A stretch of DNA of 60,344 nt from an uncultured Clostridia bacterium (GCA_944328665.1 CALVHS010000055.1:1-60344); one strand, 5' to 3'; shown: positions 49,024 to 58,176, counted from the stretch's first letter. Notes: a model not told the origin generated them from the letters alone. Numbers and translations are program-made.

Positions 49024-50097
49024 TTACACCTTTCCCCACCTGTTTCCTCCGCAGGAGACCGCCAACTTTTTGACGGAGAGGAGCGTCAGCACGGGGGCGA
49101 GTTCCGCTTCCTTCATGCCCGACGCCGTAGCAAGGGCGGAGATATGCACAGGCTCGCCGCCCATGCAGGCGAGCACGCGCTCTTCCTGCGGGGTGAGCGG
49201 CGCCTTCTCTCCCTCGCACAAGTGTATACCAAACGCGGAAGAGATGTCAACCAAATCTTCTGCCAGTTTTGCATATTCTTTGATCAATTTATTGCACCCA
49301 GCGCCCAGCGGGTCGCCCGCCGCATACGGAAAGGCGAACACGTCGCGCCCCAACGCATAAGCGCAGTGCGCCGTGATGCGGGTGCCGCTCTTCTCCCCGC
49401 CGGAGACGACCAGCACGCCGTCCGAAAGCCCCGCGATGATGCGGTTGCGGGCGGGAAAGGTATACCGCCGCGCCGTCTGCCCGGGCAGATATTCGCTGAC
49501 GAGCAGCCCCCGTTCGCCGGCTTTTTGCAAAAGCGCGGCGTTTTCCGCCTCGGCGATGCGCGCGATGCCGAAAGCGAGCACGACGATGAGTTTACCGCTT
49601 GCGAGCGCGCCGGCGATCGCTGCGCTGTCCCCGCCGTCCGCATGCCCCGTGACGATGACAAAGGCGCGGCTCAGCCCCTCGGCGAGGCGCTCGGTGCGGC
49701 GCAGGATGTGCGGCGGCGTGCGGCGGGAACCGACGATGGCGAACTTCCGCTCTTTGAGAAGGGAGACATCCCCTTTGCAATACAGGACGAGGGGCGGATC
49801 CTCCGCGGCGCGCAGCGCCTCCGGATACAGCGGCGAAAAGCAGGTGACGCAGACGATCCCTTCCCGCTCGTACGAGGCGAACAGGCCGCGCAAATACCCC
49901 TCGTCCGCAAGGGAAGCGCGCATGGCGGCGACGGATCCTTCGCCGAGCTCTGCGGCAAGCGCCCTTTCCAGTGCGGCAAAACGCGCCGCCAAGGCGTACG
50001 GTTCGCGCGCCAATCGCAGCGCAGCCGCCTTTTTGGCGCGGTCGAGGGGAAAGCTGTCCAGCCAGATCATCGCTTTTTCTTCTTTGGTATAACCCAT
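49024..50097 (-). CDS. dprA: DNA-processing protein DprA (Smf)
   Basis: 357 residues. An N-terminal SAM-like region, then the Rossmann-like core with FAIVGSRRTPP, GHADGGDSAAIAGAL and FPARNRIIAGLSDGVLVV, and a C-terminal winged-helix (DML1-like) domain with a zinc-free tail. DprA loads RecA onto incoming ssDNA in transformation. Situated between yifB and topA with 12-nt spacing to yifB. Other competence genes are not in the window. Confidence 0.93.
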   Translation of the reverse strand: MGYTKEEKAMIWLDSFPLDRAKKAAALRLAREPYALAARFAALERALAAELGEGSVAAMRASLADEGYLRGLFASYEREGIVCVTCFSPLYPEALRAAEDPPLVLYCKGDVSLLKERKFAIVGSRRTPPHILRRTERLAEGLSRAFVIVTGHADGGDSAAIAGALASGKLIVVLAFGIARIAEAENAALLQKAGERGLLVSEYLPGQTARRYTFPARNRIIAGLSDGVLVVSGGEKSGTRITAHCAYALGRDVFAFPYAAGDPLGAGCNKLIKEYAKLAEDLVDISSAFGIHLCEGEKAPLTPQEERVLACMGGEPVHISALATASGMKEAELAPVLTLLSVKKLAVSCGGNRWGKV

Positions 50098-50109
50098 CGT
50101 CCCTCCCCG

Positions 50110-51624
50110 TCACGCCATGTTGTCGTATTTGCGGTAAGAGACCGCTTCCAGGATATGTTCGGGGCGGATGCGCTCGCTCTCCGCCATATCTGCGATCGTG
50201 CGCGCCACCTTGATGATGCGCGAACGCGCCCGCGCGGAGAGTTTGAGGCTCTCAAAGGAGAGGCGCAGGATCTCTTCGCTCTCCCTGTCCAAGGGGCAGA
50301 ACGCCTTCAGCTCCTTCTCCCCCATATCCGAATTGGTCTCGGAAGCGCCGAAGCGCTCCCGTTGGATCTCACGCGCGCGCTCCACCCGCTTTTTGACGGC
50401 GGCGCTGCCCTCCCCGAGCGCGACGCCCGCAAGGTCGTCGTATTTGACGGAATCTACCTCCACCTGAATGTCGATGCGGTCGAGCAGCGGCCCGCTGACG
50501 CGGGCGCGATATTTGCGGATGGCGGCGGGGGTACAGGTACACACCCTGTCCGCCGAGCCGTAATTGCCGCAGGGGCAGGGGTTCATACTGGCGCACAGCA
50601 TAAAATTGGCGGGAAACGTGACCGCCCCGCCCGAACGGGTGACGGTGATGACCCCGTCCTCCAAGGGCTGCCGCAGCGCCTCGAGGGTGGAGCGGTTGTA
50701 TTCCGGCATCTCGTCGAGGAAGAGGACGCCGTGATGCGCCAGGCTGATCTCCCCCGGTTTGACGGTGCGCGTGCCGCCCCCGCACATGGAGACGGTCGAC
50801 GCCGTATGATGGGGAGAACGGAAGGGACGCACCTCCACGATACCGCCCGCGCCGAGGATACCCGCCACCGAATGGATCTTGGTCACTTCGAGCGCCTCTT
50901 CAAAGGTCATATCCGGCATGATGCCGGGCAGGCAGCGAGCGAGCATGGTCTTGCCCGTGCCGGGCGGCCCGATAAGCAGGATGTTGTGCCCGCCGGAGAC
51001 GGCGACCTCGATGGCGCGCTTCGCCGTCGCCTGCCCTTTGACGTACGCCATGTCGAATTTGCTCTCCCGCCGCGCCCCCTTTTGATAGGCGCGCGCGGCG
51101 ACGGGCGGAAGCGGCTTAAAGCCGCTCAGATGATCGATGACGGAAGAGAGGTCTGCCGCCGCCACGACGGAGATCCCCTCGATATACGCCGCCTCCGCCG
51201 CATTGCCCGCGGGAATGACAAAGTCCGTATACCCCGCAGCCTTGGCGGAGATGAGCAGCGGCAAAATGCCCGCCACGGGGCGCAGTGCGCCGTCGAGGGC
51301 GAGTTCGCCCAAAAATACCGTCCTGCCGCAATCGGCGTGCAGCTGGTCGGTCGCCTTCAGGATGCCCACGGCGATGGCGAGATCGAACGCCGAACCTTCC
51401 TTTTTGATGTCTGCGGGCGCAAGATTGACGGTGATCTTGGTGACGGGAAATTTCCTGCCGCTGTTTTTGAGGGCGGAGCGCACGCGTTCGCGGCTCTCCT
51501 TGACGGCGGCGTCGGGCAGCCCCACCAACTCGTAAGAGGGCATGCCGTTGTTGATGTCCGTTTCCGCCGTGACGGGCACGCCGTCCAGCCCGACGAGGGC
51601 AAAACTTGTGACCTTGGATAACAT
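50110..51624 (-). CDS. yifB: Mg-chelatase-like AAA+ protein YifB (ComM)
   Basis: 504 residues: an N-terminal ChlI-type domain (Lon-C-like, GMPSYELVGLPDAAVKESRERV), the AAA+ core with Walker A GPPGTGKT, Walker B LFLDEMPEY, and a C-terminal C-terminal-lid with ARARSRIIKVART. In Gammaproteobacteria ComM is a DNA helicase promoting branch migration in transformation. It lies next to dprA, consistent with a DNA-uptake role. Start at ATG 51624 with GGGG upstream. Confidence 0.9.
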   Translation of the reverse strand: MLSKVTSFALVGLDGVPVTAETDINNGMPSYELVGLPDAAVKESRERVRSALKNSGRKFPVTKITVNLAPADIKKEGSAFDLAIAVGILKATDQLHADCGRTVFLGELALDGALRPVAGILPLLISAKAAGYTDFVIPAGNAAEAAYIEGISVVAAADLSSVIDHLSGFKPLPPVAARAYQKGARRESKFDMAYVKGQATAKRAIEVAVSGGHNILLIGPPGTGKTMLARCLPGIMPDMTFEEALEVTKIHSVAGILGAGGIVEVRPFRSPHHTASTVSMCGGGTRTVKPGEISLAHHGVLFLDEMPEYNRSTLEALRQPLEDGVITVTRSGGAVTFPANFMLCASMNPCPCGNYGSADRVCTCTPAAIRKYRARVSGPLLDRIDIQVEVDSVKYDDLAGVALGEGSAAVKKRVERAREIQRERFGASETNSDMGEKELKAFCPLDRESEEILRLSFESLKLSARARSRIIKVARTIADMAESERIRPEHILEAVSYRKYDNMA

Positions 51625-51650
51625 ATTTTTTCCCCTTTCAAAAAAGAAAA

Positions 51651-51672
51651 ACTCCGCGCGCGGCGGAATTTT
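51651..51672 (-). terminator. Terminator of the GT-C membrane protein gene
   Basis: On the minus strand TTCCGCCGCG / CGCGGAG followed by TTTTTCTTTT. The 57-nt gap between this gene's stop and yifB holds this hairpin only. Confidence 0.65.
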
Positions 51673-51680
51673 TCTCTGTT

Positions 51681-53831
51681 TTACAGTCTGTAGAAGCCGT
51701 TGTTGACAAACGTCGTCCAACCGAAGCAATAGCGCGCCGCCTCCGTAAAAGTGGGGAAGCAGAACGTCATCGGCAGCATGAGGATAAAGACGACCGCGTA
51801 GACGATGAGCAGCGCGAAGATCACCCTCGCCGTCTTGTTCATCTGTATCCCCAAGACCTTTTTCTTGGCGCTGCCGTCATGGACGTACGCCGTGTAGAAA
51901 GTCAGCGGGATAAAGCCGATATAAAAGACGGAGAAGAGCAGGCTGTACGCCGCGCTCACGTTCGGAGAGAAGGCGACGCTCAGCACGGAGGTCAACATCC
52001 CCAAAAGCAGCGCGAGGTAGGCGCGCAGGATGCGGCCGGAATACTTCGTCGCATAGGCGCCCTCTCTGCCGCCCGTCGCCGAATAAAGGACGGCATAGAC
52101 GGTCATAAAGAGGAATCCGACGACGGCCGTCAGCATGAGGGCGGGGTTGAGCTGCGCGTTGAGGGCGAGATAGCGCCCGCCTTCCGACGCGGAGAGCAGG
52201 GTCGCCCCCTTCAAGCCGATCAGCCAGCCGAAGGCGTTGGACGCGTTCGCCGCCGTATAGGAAGTCAGGTTGCTCACCGTAAAAGCATCCCCCAACGCGC
52301 GGAAGATCAGGTTGAAGATGCCGAGCACGGGGTTTTCGGGATCCGCCTCATAGAAGCGGACGTAGCTGAAGTAAGACGCCAGCGAGGAAAGGAGGGTAAC
52401 GAGGATGGTGCCGACGATGAAGGAGACGAAAAAGAACAGATAGATCAGCCTGTTCTTGTACGCCGTGCTCCCCGCGAGCGACGCGCTCTCCCGCTCGTAC
52501 CGCTCGAGGTTGGCGCGCATCTCCTCTTCGGGGATGTCGGCGGCGTTTTGTTCGCTCATCTCCTGCCGCAGGCGGCCGCAGGCGGCGGCATATTCCTTAT
52601 GATGGCGTACCGCGCCCAGCACGAACAGCACCAAGACGCCCGCGCCCGCAATGACCGACTTCGGGTCGACGGCAAAGGCGAAAGCAAAGGCGATCCCGGA
52701 AACGAGCACGGAAAGCGCGGTATAGACCGGCCTTTCGGAAGAGATGCCGCCCTGCCAGAATTTATACATGAGGAAGTACGAAAGGACGACAAAGAACGCC
52801 GTCATAGGGAAGGACAGCCCCAACCGCCCTACCGTGAGCGCCAGCCCGCCGGCGGCGAACAGCCCCGCGAACAGGAGGCCGAACCCGTCGCTGCCGAACA
52901 GTTCTTTGCCGAAGAAATAGGCGAGAGCGACGAGCGCCGCCGTAAACAAGAGGGGCATCAGACGCAGCCCGAAGGGCGTCCTGCCGAAGACGGCGACCCC
53001 GGGGAGCATCAACAGGGCGGAAAGCGGCCCGTTGTCGGCGTCGATCAGATAGACGCTGTCCTCATAGACCTGCCCGCCGAGCAGGATATTGTCGATCTGC
53101 ACGAGGGAGTATATTTCGCTCTCGGTAAAATTCGTCCAGGCGGAACTGCCGCGGCGAAGGCTGTGCGGCGCGTCCGTAAGCGCCTCCGCACCCGCGGGAT
53201 TGTTGGAAAAGGCATCCCCCCAGCCGCTCTTTCTGTCATAATCGGACACATGCTCTTTGACCTGCGCCTCCGTGACATAGGCGGGGATGATTTCCCCCTG
53301 CACATCGACAAAGACGATCTCGTTGATGAGCATCTCGCATCCCGCCTTCAGCTCGATGAGATGGTACGAGGTGGAAAGCGCCTTGGTGTTTTCCTCTTCG
53401 TTTTCAAGGTCGGCGACGCGCACCCAGTTATAGTTGGCGCCCGAAAACCCGTTCCCGCTTGCGGAATAGACGTTGCCGAAAGCATAGTCGCCGAGACGGG
53501 AACGCAGCCAGCTGATGCTGTCCGCGCTGCTGCCGGTGCTCGAATAGCGCAGGGTGATATCGGTATCCGCGCCCGCTTCGGCGTAAACGGAGCCGACGTT
53601 CAGCCAGATCTCGTCCAAACCGCTGCCGTCATACGCCAGATAAAAGACGACGGACGTATCCGGCATGGCATGGAACACTTTGCGCGGGCTCGCCGCGCTG
53701 CCGATCGTACAGAGGCCGACGACGAGGAAGGCGAGCACGAGAAAAAACGCCGCCCGCGCACACTTGGAGGTGCGCGCGGCAAACGCCTTCAATATGCTCT
53801 GTTTTTTAACTTTGTTGACGATATTAGCCAT
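51681..53831 (-). CDS. GT-C / PMT-like membrane glycosyltransferase with ectodomain
   Basis: 716 residues. One N-terminal transmembrane helix (~26-46), a ~190-residue extracellular beta-rich domain (about 50-245), then eight to ten hydrophobic helices. The segment IDADNGPLSALLMLPGVAVFGRTPFGLRLMP resembles the first-loop acidic region and following helices of GT39/PMT-type dolichol/undecaprenyl-phosphate sugar transferases. A central cytosolic/charged stretch (~430-470) is Glu/Ala-rich. Sugar donor and acceptor unknown; the inserted ectodomain between helix 1 and 2 is unusual. Own promoter and terminator. Confidence 0.75.
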   Translation of the reverse strand: MANIVNKVKKQSILKAFAARTSKCARAAFFLVLAFLVVGLCTIGSAASPRKVFHAMPDTSVVFYLAYDGSGLDEIWLNVGSVYAEAGADTDITLRYSSTGSSADSISWLRSRLGDYAFGNVYSASGNGFSGANYNWVRVADLENEEENTKALSTSYHLIELKAGCEMLINEIVFVDVQGEIIPAYVTEAQVKEHVSDYDRKSGWGDAFSNNPAGAEALTDAPHSLRRGSSAWTNFTESEIYSLVQIDNILLGGQVYEDSVYLIDADNGPLSALLMLPGVAVFGRTPFGLRLMPLLFTAALVALAYFFGKELFGSDGFGLLFAGLFAAGGLALTVGRLGLSFPMTAFFVVLSYFLMYKFWQGGISSERPVYTALSVLVSGIAFAFAFAVDPKSVIAGAGVLVLFVLGAVRHHKEYAAACGRLRQEMSEQNAADIPEEEMRANLERYERESASLAGSTAYKNRLIYLFFFVSFIVGTILVTLLSSLASYFSYVRFYEADPENPVLGIFNLIFRALGDAFTVSNLTSYTAANASNAFGWLIGLKGATLLSASEGGRYLALNAQLNPALMLTAVVGFLFMTVYAVLYSATGGREGAYATKYSGRILRAYLALLLGMLTSVLSVAFSPNVSAAYSLLFSVFYIGFIPLTFYTAYVHDGSAKKKVLGIQMNKTARVIFALLIVYAVVFILMLPMTFCFPTFTEAARYCFGWTTFVNNGFYRL

Positions 53832-53866
53832 GGTCTTGCTCTTCCGTGATTGGATTCGTATGCTCT

Positions 53867-53895
53867 ATTATAGCGTAAAACGCGGGATATGTAAA
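53867..53895 (-). promoter_or_regulatory. Promoter of the GT-C membrane protein gene
   Basis: TTTACA (53890-53895), 17 nt, TATAAT (53867-53872) on the minus strand. Confidence 0.7.
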
Positions 53896-53927
53896 TTGTT
53901 TTTCCCGCAAAACAAAAAGTTCACGGC

Positions 53928-53956
53928 AAAAAAAAGGCACCCCCCAACGGAGTGCG
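53928..53956 (-). terminator. Terminator of rplS
   Basis: GCGCACTCC / GGGGGTGC with a GTTG loop (one G-U) followed by eight U's on the minus strand. Confidence 0.85.
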
Positions 53957-53982
53957 CTCTTTTTCAGCCCTCTGCCCGCCGA

Positions 53983-54327
53983 TCATCTCACTTCTTTGAT
54001 CTTGGCGGCTTTGCCTGTACGCCCTCTCAGGTAGTACAGCTTTGCGCGGCGGACTTTGCCCTTGCGGATCACAGTGATATCCGCGATCTTGGGGGAATGG
54101 ACGGGGAACGTCCTTTCGACGCCGACGCCATAAGAAAGCCTTCTCACGGTGAACGTCTCTCTGATCCCGCCGTTCTTCTTTGCGATCACGACGCCTTCGA
54201 ACGCCTGCAGCCTCTCGCGCGTGCCCTCGACGACTTTGACGCTTACTTTGACGGTGTCGCCTACGTTAAAAGCGGGAACGCTGTCTTTGAGGTTCTCTTT
54301 TTCGATCGCTTCGATCAATCCTTTCAT
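53983..54327 (-). CDS. rplS: 50S ribosomal protein L19
   Basis: 114 residues, normal for L19. [29 protein letters not shown] and [35 protein letters not shown] are the classic L19 blocks. It lies at the 30S-50S interface. The start has GGAGGT 8 nt upstream. In most Bacillota rplS directly follows trmD; here it sits about 2 kb away behind yraN, apparently with its own weak promoter in 54328-54473, a stretch that otherwise holds no gene. Confidence 0.97.
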   Translation of the reverse strand: MKGLIEAIEKENLKDSVPAFNVGDTVKVSVKVVEGTRERLQAFEGVVIAKKNGGIRETFTVRRLSYGVGVERTFPVHSPKIADITVIRKGKVRRAKLYYLRGRTGKAAKIKEVR

Positions 54328-54473
54328 CGACTTTACCTCCATTGTTACTAAGCGTTCATGGCGCGCATTGCCAGAGGACCGCCCGAAGTCTTTTGCTATT
54401 TTATCATATTTTCCGCCGCAACGCAACCGTTTTTGCCCGCGGCGGGCAAATTTTTACTTTTTTTGCGCCGTTT

Positions 54474-54836
54474 TTATGCCGTGAACGCGCTCTCGATATG
54501 GTTGATCGCGTCCGCGAACACCTCCAAAACGTCAAAGCGCACCGCCGTCTCCTTCCCGGCGCGCATCAAAAAATAGCGGGCGATATCGATATAGCGCCTC
54601 TCCTTGGAGGGCGCCACCCCCTCCGCCGGCGTGCCGAACGCGTCCGAAAGGCGCGCCTTGACCTCGCAGAACACGACCGTATCTCCGTCCAGCGCGACGA
54701 TATCCGCCTCCCCGAACGGCGTCTTATAGTTTGTCTTGAGGATGATATACCCCTTTTTTTTGAGAAATTTTACTCCCCTCTTTTCCCCTGCCCGTCCCAA
54801 AACTTTTTTGTGAACGTCCTGCGGTGAATTTTGCAT
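54474..54836 (-). CDS. yraN: YraN/UPF0102 endonuclease-like protein
   Basis: 120 residues of the UPF0102 family, restriction-endonuclease-like fold. GRAGEKRGVKFLKKKGY start, GEADIVALDGDTVVFCEVKAR, where GxxD...ExK is the nuclease-like active site (Asp in EADI, EVK), and a closing RRYIDIARYF helix. Cellular role unsettled. The start (GGGAG at 9 nt) lies inside the 3' end of rnhB, so the two overlap by 67 nt and are likely co-translated. Confidence 0.93.
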   Translation of the reverse strand: MQNSPQDVHKKVLGRAGEKRGVKFLKKKGYIILKTNYKTPFGEADIVALDGDTVVFCEVKARLSDAFGTPAEGVAPSKERRYIDIARYFLMRAGKETAVRFDVLEVFADAINHIESAFTA

Positions 54837-55417
54837 AATCCGTACTCCCGTATCGCCTGTTCGTGCGCCTTTGTGCCGTACCCCTTGTGCGCTGCGAACC
54901 CGTATTGCGGATACGCCCCGTCATAGGCGCGCATGAGCGCATCCCTGTGCACTTTGGCGAGGATGCTCGCCGCGCCGACGGTATAAGAGAGGGCGTCTCC
55001 CCTGACGATGTTATACTGCGGCAGGGCAACATCGACGGAAAAATTTCCGTCCGTAAAGAGGATGTCCGGCTCGACGGGCAGCCCCTCGACGGCGCGCTTC
55101 ATGCACAGGCGAGTCGCTTCCAGGATATTGATCCGATCGATGGTCTCGCTGTCCTCTTCGGCGATGCAATAGGCGACGGCGCGCTCTCTGATGAGGAGAG
55201 CCAGCCGTTCCCGCTCCCTTTCGGACAGTTTTTTGCTGTCGCCGATCCCCTCGATCAGCGCCTCCTCCGCCAAGGGCATGATGACCGCCGCGCAGACGAC
55301 GGGGCCTGCCAGCGGCCCCCTGCCCGCCTCGTCGGCGCCCGCGATATATCTCGCGCCGTATGCCTCCATCTCCCGCTCGAACGCAAGTTTATCCGTCCCT
55401 TTTCCGGCCTGTCGCAT
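54770..55417 (-). CDS. rnhB: Ribonuclease HII
   Basis: 215 residues. GADEAGRGPLAGPV near residues 27-40 supplies the first acidic pair; DSKKLSERERERL, the Asp in TDGNF and AASILAKVHRDALM complete the DEDD-type metal site. Removes ribonucleotides from RNA-DNA hybrids. The start with GAGGAGAAGGGG upstream lies 29 nt inside the rbgA 3' end in another frame. Next gene yraN overlaps by 67 nt. Confidence 0.95.
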   Translation of the reverse strand: MRQAGKGTDKLAFEREMEAYGARYIAGADEAGRGPLAGPVVCAAVIMPLAEEALIEGIGDSKKLSERERERLALLIRERAVAYCIAEEDSETIDRINILEATRLCMKRAVEGLPVEPDILFTDGNFSVDVALPQYNIVRGDALSYTVGAASILAKVHRDALMRAYDGAYPQYGFAAHKGYGTKAHEQAIREYGLCKIHRRTFTKKFWDGQGKRGE

Positions 55418-56291
55418 CCCCTTCTCCTCTGTCAAAAAATCTGCCGTAGTCCGCGGCGCGCTCCAGCGTGATCTTGCCGATGCGTCCCTTGCGAAAATCG
55501 TCGATGAGCGCGCGCGCCCCACGCTCGCTGTCCGTCTCTCCCCCGCGCAGCACAAAGCCGCGGCGCTTGCAGACGAGCTCGAGCATGGCGGCGGGGGACG
55601 CAAACTCCCCGATCGCGTAACGTTCTTGCAAAAGCGCGGGATACCCTTCCGCAAGTTCGCGCAGCAGTTCGAGCGCAAGCCCGTAAAAGTCGAGGATGTC
55701 GTCGTTGATGCTGCCGATGTAGGCGAGGTGGCGCGCCAGCACCTGGTCCTCGAAAGCGGGCGGCATGGTACCGGGGGTGTCCAACAGTTCGAACCCCGCG
55801 CAGCGCACCCATTGCTTGCCGCGCGTGACGCCCGCTTTATCCCCCGTGACGGCGCGCTTTCCGCCGGAAAGGGCGTTGATGACCGTGCTCTTGCCCGTAT
55901 TGGGGATACCCGCGACCATGAAACGGAGGGGGCGGACGAGCCCCTTTGCCGCATCGCGTTCCCGCTTTGCCCGCAAAAGTTCGAGCGCCTTCGCCGAGAT
56001 CTGCTTTGCCGCGGACGAGGCGTTCGCCGCCGCACACTTGACGGCGAGCGCGCCCTCCCCGTTCAAGAGGGAAAGGAAGGCGTCCGTCTTGGCGCCGTCG
56101 GCGAGATCCGCCTTATTCAATATATATAATACCGGCTTGCCCTGCACGAGCGCCCCGATCTTTTTATTGAAGGTCGCGGCGGGCGCGCGGGCATCCAGCA
56201 CGACCATTACCCCGTCCACAAGGGACACGCATTCTTCCATCATGCGCATCGCCTTCGTCATATGCCCGGGAAACCATTGGATGTGCTTCAT
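55389..56291 (-). CDS. rbgA: Ribosome biogenesis GTPase RbgA (YlqF)
   Basis: 300 residues, a circularly permuted GTPase: G4 LNKAD (58-62) comes before G1 GIPNTGKST (~128) and G3 DTPGT. IQWFPGHMTKA at the start and a C-terminal RNA-binding region with GKRAVTGDKAGVTRG are typical. RbgA is needed for the late assembly of the 50S subunit. Start MKHIQ was preferred to an upstream ATG 12 codons earlier. Overlaps rnhB by 29 nt. Confidence 0.95.
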   Translation of the reverse strand: MKHIQWFPGHMTKAMRMMEECVSLVDGVMVVLDARAPAATFNKKIGALVQGKPVLYILNKADLADGAKTDAFLSLLNGEGALAVKCAAANASSAAKQISAKALELLRAKRERDAAKGLVRPLRFMVAGIPNTGKSTVINALSGGKRAVTGDKAGVTRGKQWVRCAGFELLDTPGTMPPAFEDQVLARHLAYIGSINDDILDFYGLALELLRELAEGYPALLQERYAIGEFASPAAMLELVCKRRGFVLRGGETDSERGARALIDDFRKGRIGKITLERAADYGRFFDRGEGDATGRKRDG

Positions 56292-56345
56292 AACGCTCCT
56301 AAACGTGGGGCAGGGCCCTCCGATCACGGAAAAAATTTTATCCGC

Positions 56346-57026
56346 TTACGTTTTATTTTGTGAGCCGAACAGATCCGGCCGTTTTTCCTTCGTCAGTTTT
56401 TCCGACTGCTCGCGCCGCCACTTATCGATCTCGGCGTGGTTGCCGCTGCGCAGGACTTCGGGCACCGTCAGCCCCCTGTACTCGACGGGACGGGTGTACT
56501 GGGGATATTCCAGCCTGTTTTCCGAAAAACTCTCCTGCACCAGAGACGAGGCGCTGATGACCCCCTCCACATACCGGCAGAGACAGTCGGTAATGACCAT
56601 GGCGGGCAGCTCTCCCCCCGTGAGGACGTAGTCGCCGATGCTGATCTCTTCATCGAAAAACAAATCGATCGCCCGCTGGTCTACCCCCTCGTAATGCCCG
56701 CATAAGAGGAGCAAATGTTCGTATCCCAAAAGTTCGAACACCTTCTGCTGGCGGAACGTTTCGCCCTTGGGGGACAGATAGATGCGCCGCGCCTTGTGCC
56801 CGGGGTCGAGCGCTTCCACCGCGGAACCGATGGGCTGCGCCGTCATCACCATGCCCGCGCCCCCGCCGAAGGGGGTATCGTCGCACTTCAAATGCCTGTC
56901 CTCGGTATAGTCGCGGATGTTGACGACGTTGATCTCTATTTTGTTTTCCTTCCTCGCCCTGCCCAAGATGCTCGCCGAAAGGGGCGCAAACATTTCGGGG
57001 AAAAGGGTCAGTATGTCGATGCGCAT
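56346..57026 (-). CDS. trmD: tRNA (guanine-37-N1)-methyltransferase TrmD
   Basis: 226 residues, SPOUT fold with the trefoil knot. MRIDILTLFPEMF, DDTPFGGGAGMVM, LLLCGHYEGVDQRAID, GDYVLTGGELPAMV and the flexible C-terminal region with RSGNHAEIDKWR are complete. It makes m1G37 next to the anticodon. Follows rimM by 3 nt. Confidence 0.97.
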   Translation of the reverse strand: MRIDILTLFPEMFAPLSASILGRARKENKIEINVVNIRDYTEDRHLKCDDTPFGGGAGMVMTAQPIGSAVEALDPGHKARRIYLSPKGETFRQQKVFELLGYEHLLLLCGHYEGVDQRAIDLFFDEEISIGDYVLTGGELPAMVITDCLCRYVEGVISASSLVQESFSENRLEYPQYTRPVEYRGLTVPEVLRSGNHAEIDKWRREQSEKLTKEKRPDLFGSQNKT

Positions 57027-57029
57027 GGT

Positions 57030-57533
57030 CTACTGCTCCGCGAAAACTTCCAAAAACCGCTTTTTATTGACGGTCAGTTTTTTATTTTCGGTATCCACAT
57101 CTACGATGACGCCGTCGGCGGCGGGAAACATCCCCTCTTTGCCCTCCGTTTTTAAAACGTACACGTCGGTATGCGCGGGCAGGACGTCTGTGATCTCGCC
57201 GATCCGTTCTCCCCTTTCGGAAACGACTTCGCACCCGACGATGTCGACGATATAATACCGCCCCTCCTCGAGGGCGGGCGCGTCGGCGCGCAGGGCTTCC
57301 ACCTTTTTGCCGCGCAGCAGCTCCGCCGCGTCCCTGTCCGCCACCCCGGAGAGGGCGAGATACGCCGCCTGCGCGTCGCAGCGGCAGGAAAGGACTTTGT
57401 ACTCCTTTCCGCCGAGGTACACCCTTTTAAAATGGCGCATCTCCGCCGCGTCGTCCAAAAGCGGCTTGACTTTGATCTCGCCGCGGATGCCCTGCGGCTT
57501 TAAAACTTCGCCGATGACGATGGTATCGGGCAT
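57030..57533 (-). CDS. rimM: 16S rRNA processing protein RimM
   Basis: 167 residues: an N-terminal beta-barrel (IVIGEVLKPQGIRGEIKVKP) and a PRC-barrel C-terminal domain (YYIVDIVGCEVVSERGERIGEITDVL). Binds S19 during 30S head assembly. Located between a khpA hairpin and trmD in the conserved order. Start at ATG 57533. Confidence 0.95.
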   Translation of the reverse strand: MPDTIVIGEVLKPQGIRGEIKVKPLLDDAAEMRHFKRVYLGGKEYKVLSCRCDAQAAYLALSGVADRDAAELLRGKKVEALRADAPALEEGRYYIVDIVGCEVVSERGERIGEITDVLPAHTDVYVLKTEGKEGMFPAADGVIVDVDTENKKLTVNKKRFLEVFAEQ

Positions 57534-57543
57534 GGCTTCTCCT

Positions 57544-57575
57544 CAATAAGAAAAGAAGCGGAAATTATTCCGCTT
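57544..57575 (-). other. Terminator-like hairpin inside the rpsP-trmD operon
   Basis: On the minus strand AAGCGGAA-TAAT-TTCCGCTT (57556-57575) followed by CTTTTCTTATT lies across the khpA stop codon, in the 31-nt gap to rimM. The stem is 8 bp; it could reduce read-through into rimM-trmD. Confidence 0.5.
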
Positions 57576-57810
57576 TTGCCTTTTCTTTGATCTCGATATT
57601 GTATTTTTTTCCTTCCTTGACGGAAGCGCAGCGCACGAGGGTGCGCAGGGCCTTGGCGATCTTGCCTTGTTTGCCGATGCCCTTGCCCATATCCGACTCT
57701 TCGAGCAAAACGACGATCTCCGTCGCCTTTTCCGTCTCGTTGACCTGATATTCGATCTCGTCCTTATGTTCGGCAAACTGTTCGACGACATATTTTACCA
57801 AATCCAGCAT
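57565..57810 (-). CDS. khpA: KH-domain RNA-binding protein KhpA (YlqC)
   Basis: 81 residues: a single KH domain with the GKGIGKQGKIAKALR loop (GxxG motif) at about 43-57. KhpA with KhpB binds RNA and affects cell size and translation in Bacillota. ATG at 57810 has GAGGGG 8 nt upstream; a GTG three codons earlier is unlikely. Between rpsP (8 nt apart) and rimM as usual. Confidence 0.93.
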   Translation of the reverse strand: MLDLVKYVVEQFAEHKDEIEYQVNETEKATEIVVLLEESDMGKGIGKQGKIAKALRTLVRCASVKEGKKYNIEIKEKAKAE

Positions 57811-57828
57811 TTTCCGCACCCCTCAAAA

Positions 57829-58122
57829 TTACTTTTTCTTCCTCGTTTTCGTCCTCGGGGCGGAAAGCTTTTCGCTCTTTTCGATGACGCCCTGACGGAT
57901 GAGAAGAGTTTTGACCGTCTCCGTCGGCTGCACGCCCTTGGAGAGCCAGTCTTTCGCCTTTTCCGCGTCGATGACGATCTCTTCGGGATTTGCGGTGGGA
58001 TTGTAGTGCCCGACCTTGTCGATGTATTCTCCGTCGCGCGCCTTCCTTGCGTCGACGACCACGATACGATAGAAGGGAGATTTTTTGTCGCCCAGCCTCG
58101 TAAGCCTCATTTTGACTGCCAT
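57829..58122 (-). CDS. rpsP: 30S ribosomal protein S16
   Basis: 97 residues. [35 protein letters not shown] start (shown partly), [11 protein letters not shown] and a lysine-rich tail typical of S16. The first gene of the rpsP-khpA-rimM-trmD-rbgA-rnhB-yraN operon; AAGGAG precedes the ATG. A promoter partly embedded in the ffh terminator drives it. Confidence 0.97.
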   Translation of the reverse strand: MAVKMRLTRLGDKKSPFYRIVVVDARKARDGEYIDKVGHYNPTANPEEIVIDAEKAKDWLSKGVQPTETVKTLLIRQGVIEKSEKLSAPRTKTRKKK

Positions 58123-58176
58123 GATGTTCGCTCCTTTTTGATGGAAAATTCTTCTGCTTTGCGCATGTACCGCCCT

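Noticed and set aside
48673..51621. Very long open frame (about 980 codons) on the plus strand
   Set aside because: It runs antisense to topA, dprA and yifB, all with clear domains. Long antisense frames are expected in GC-rich coding DNA; composition is Arg/His-rich and no domain is seen.
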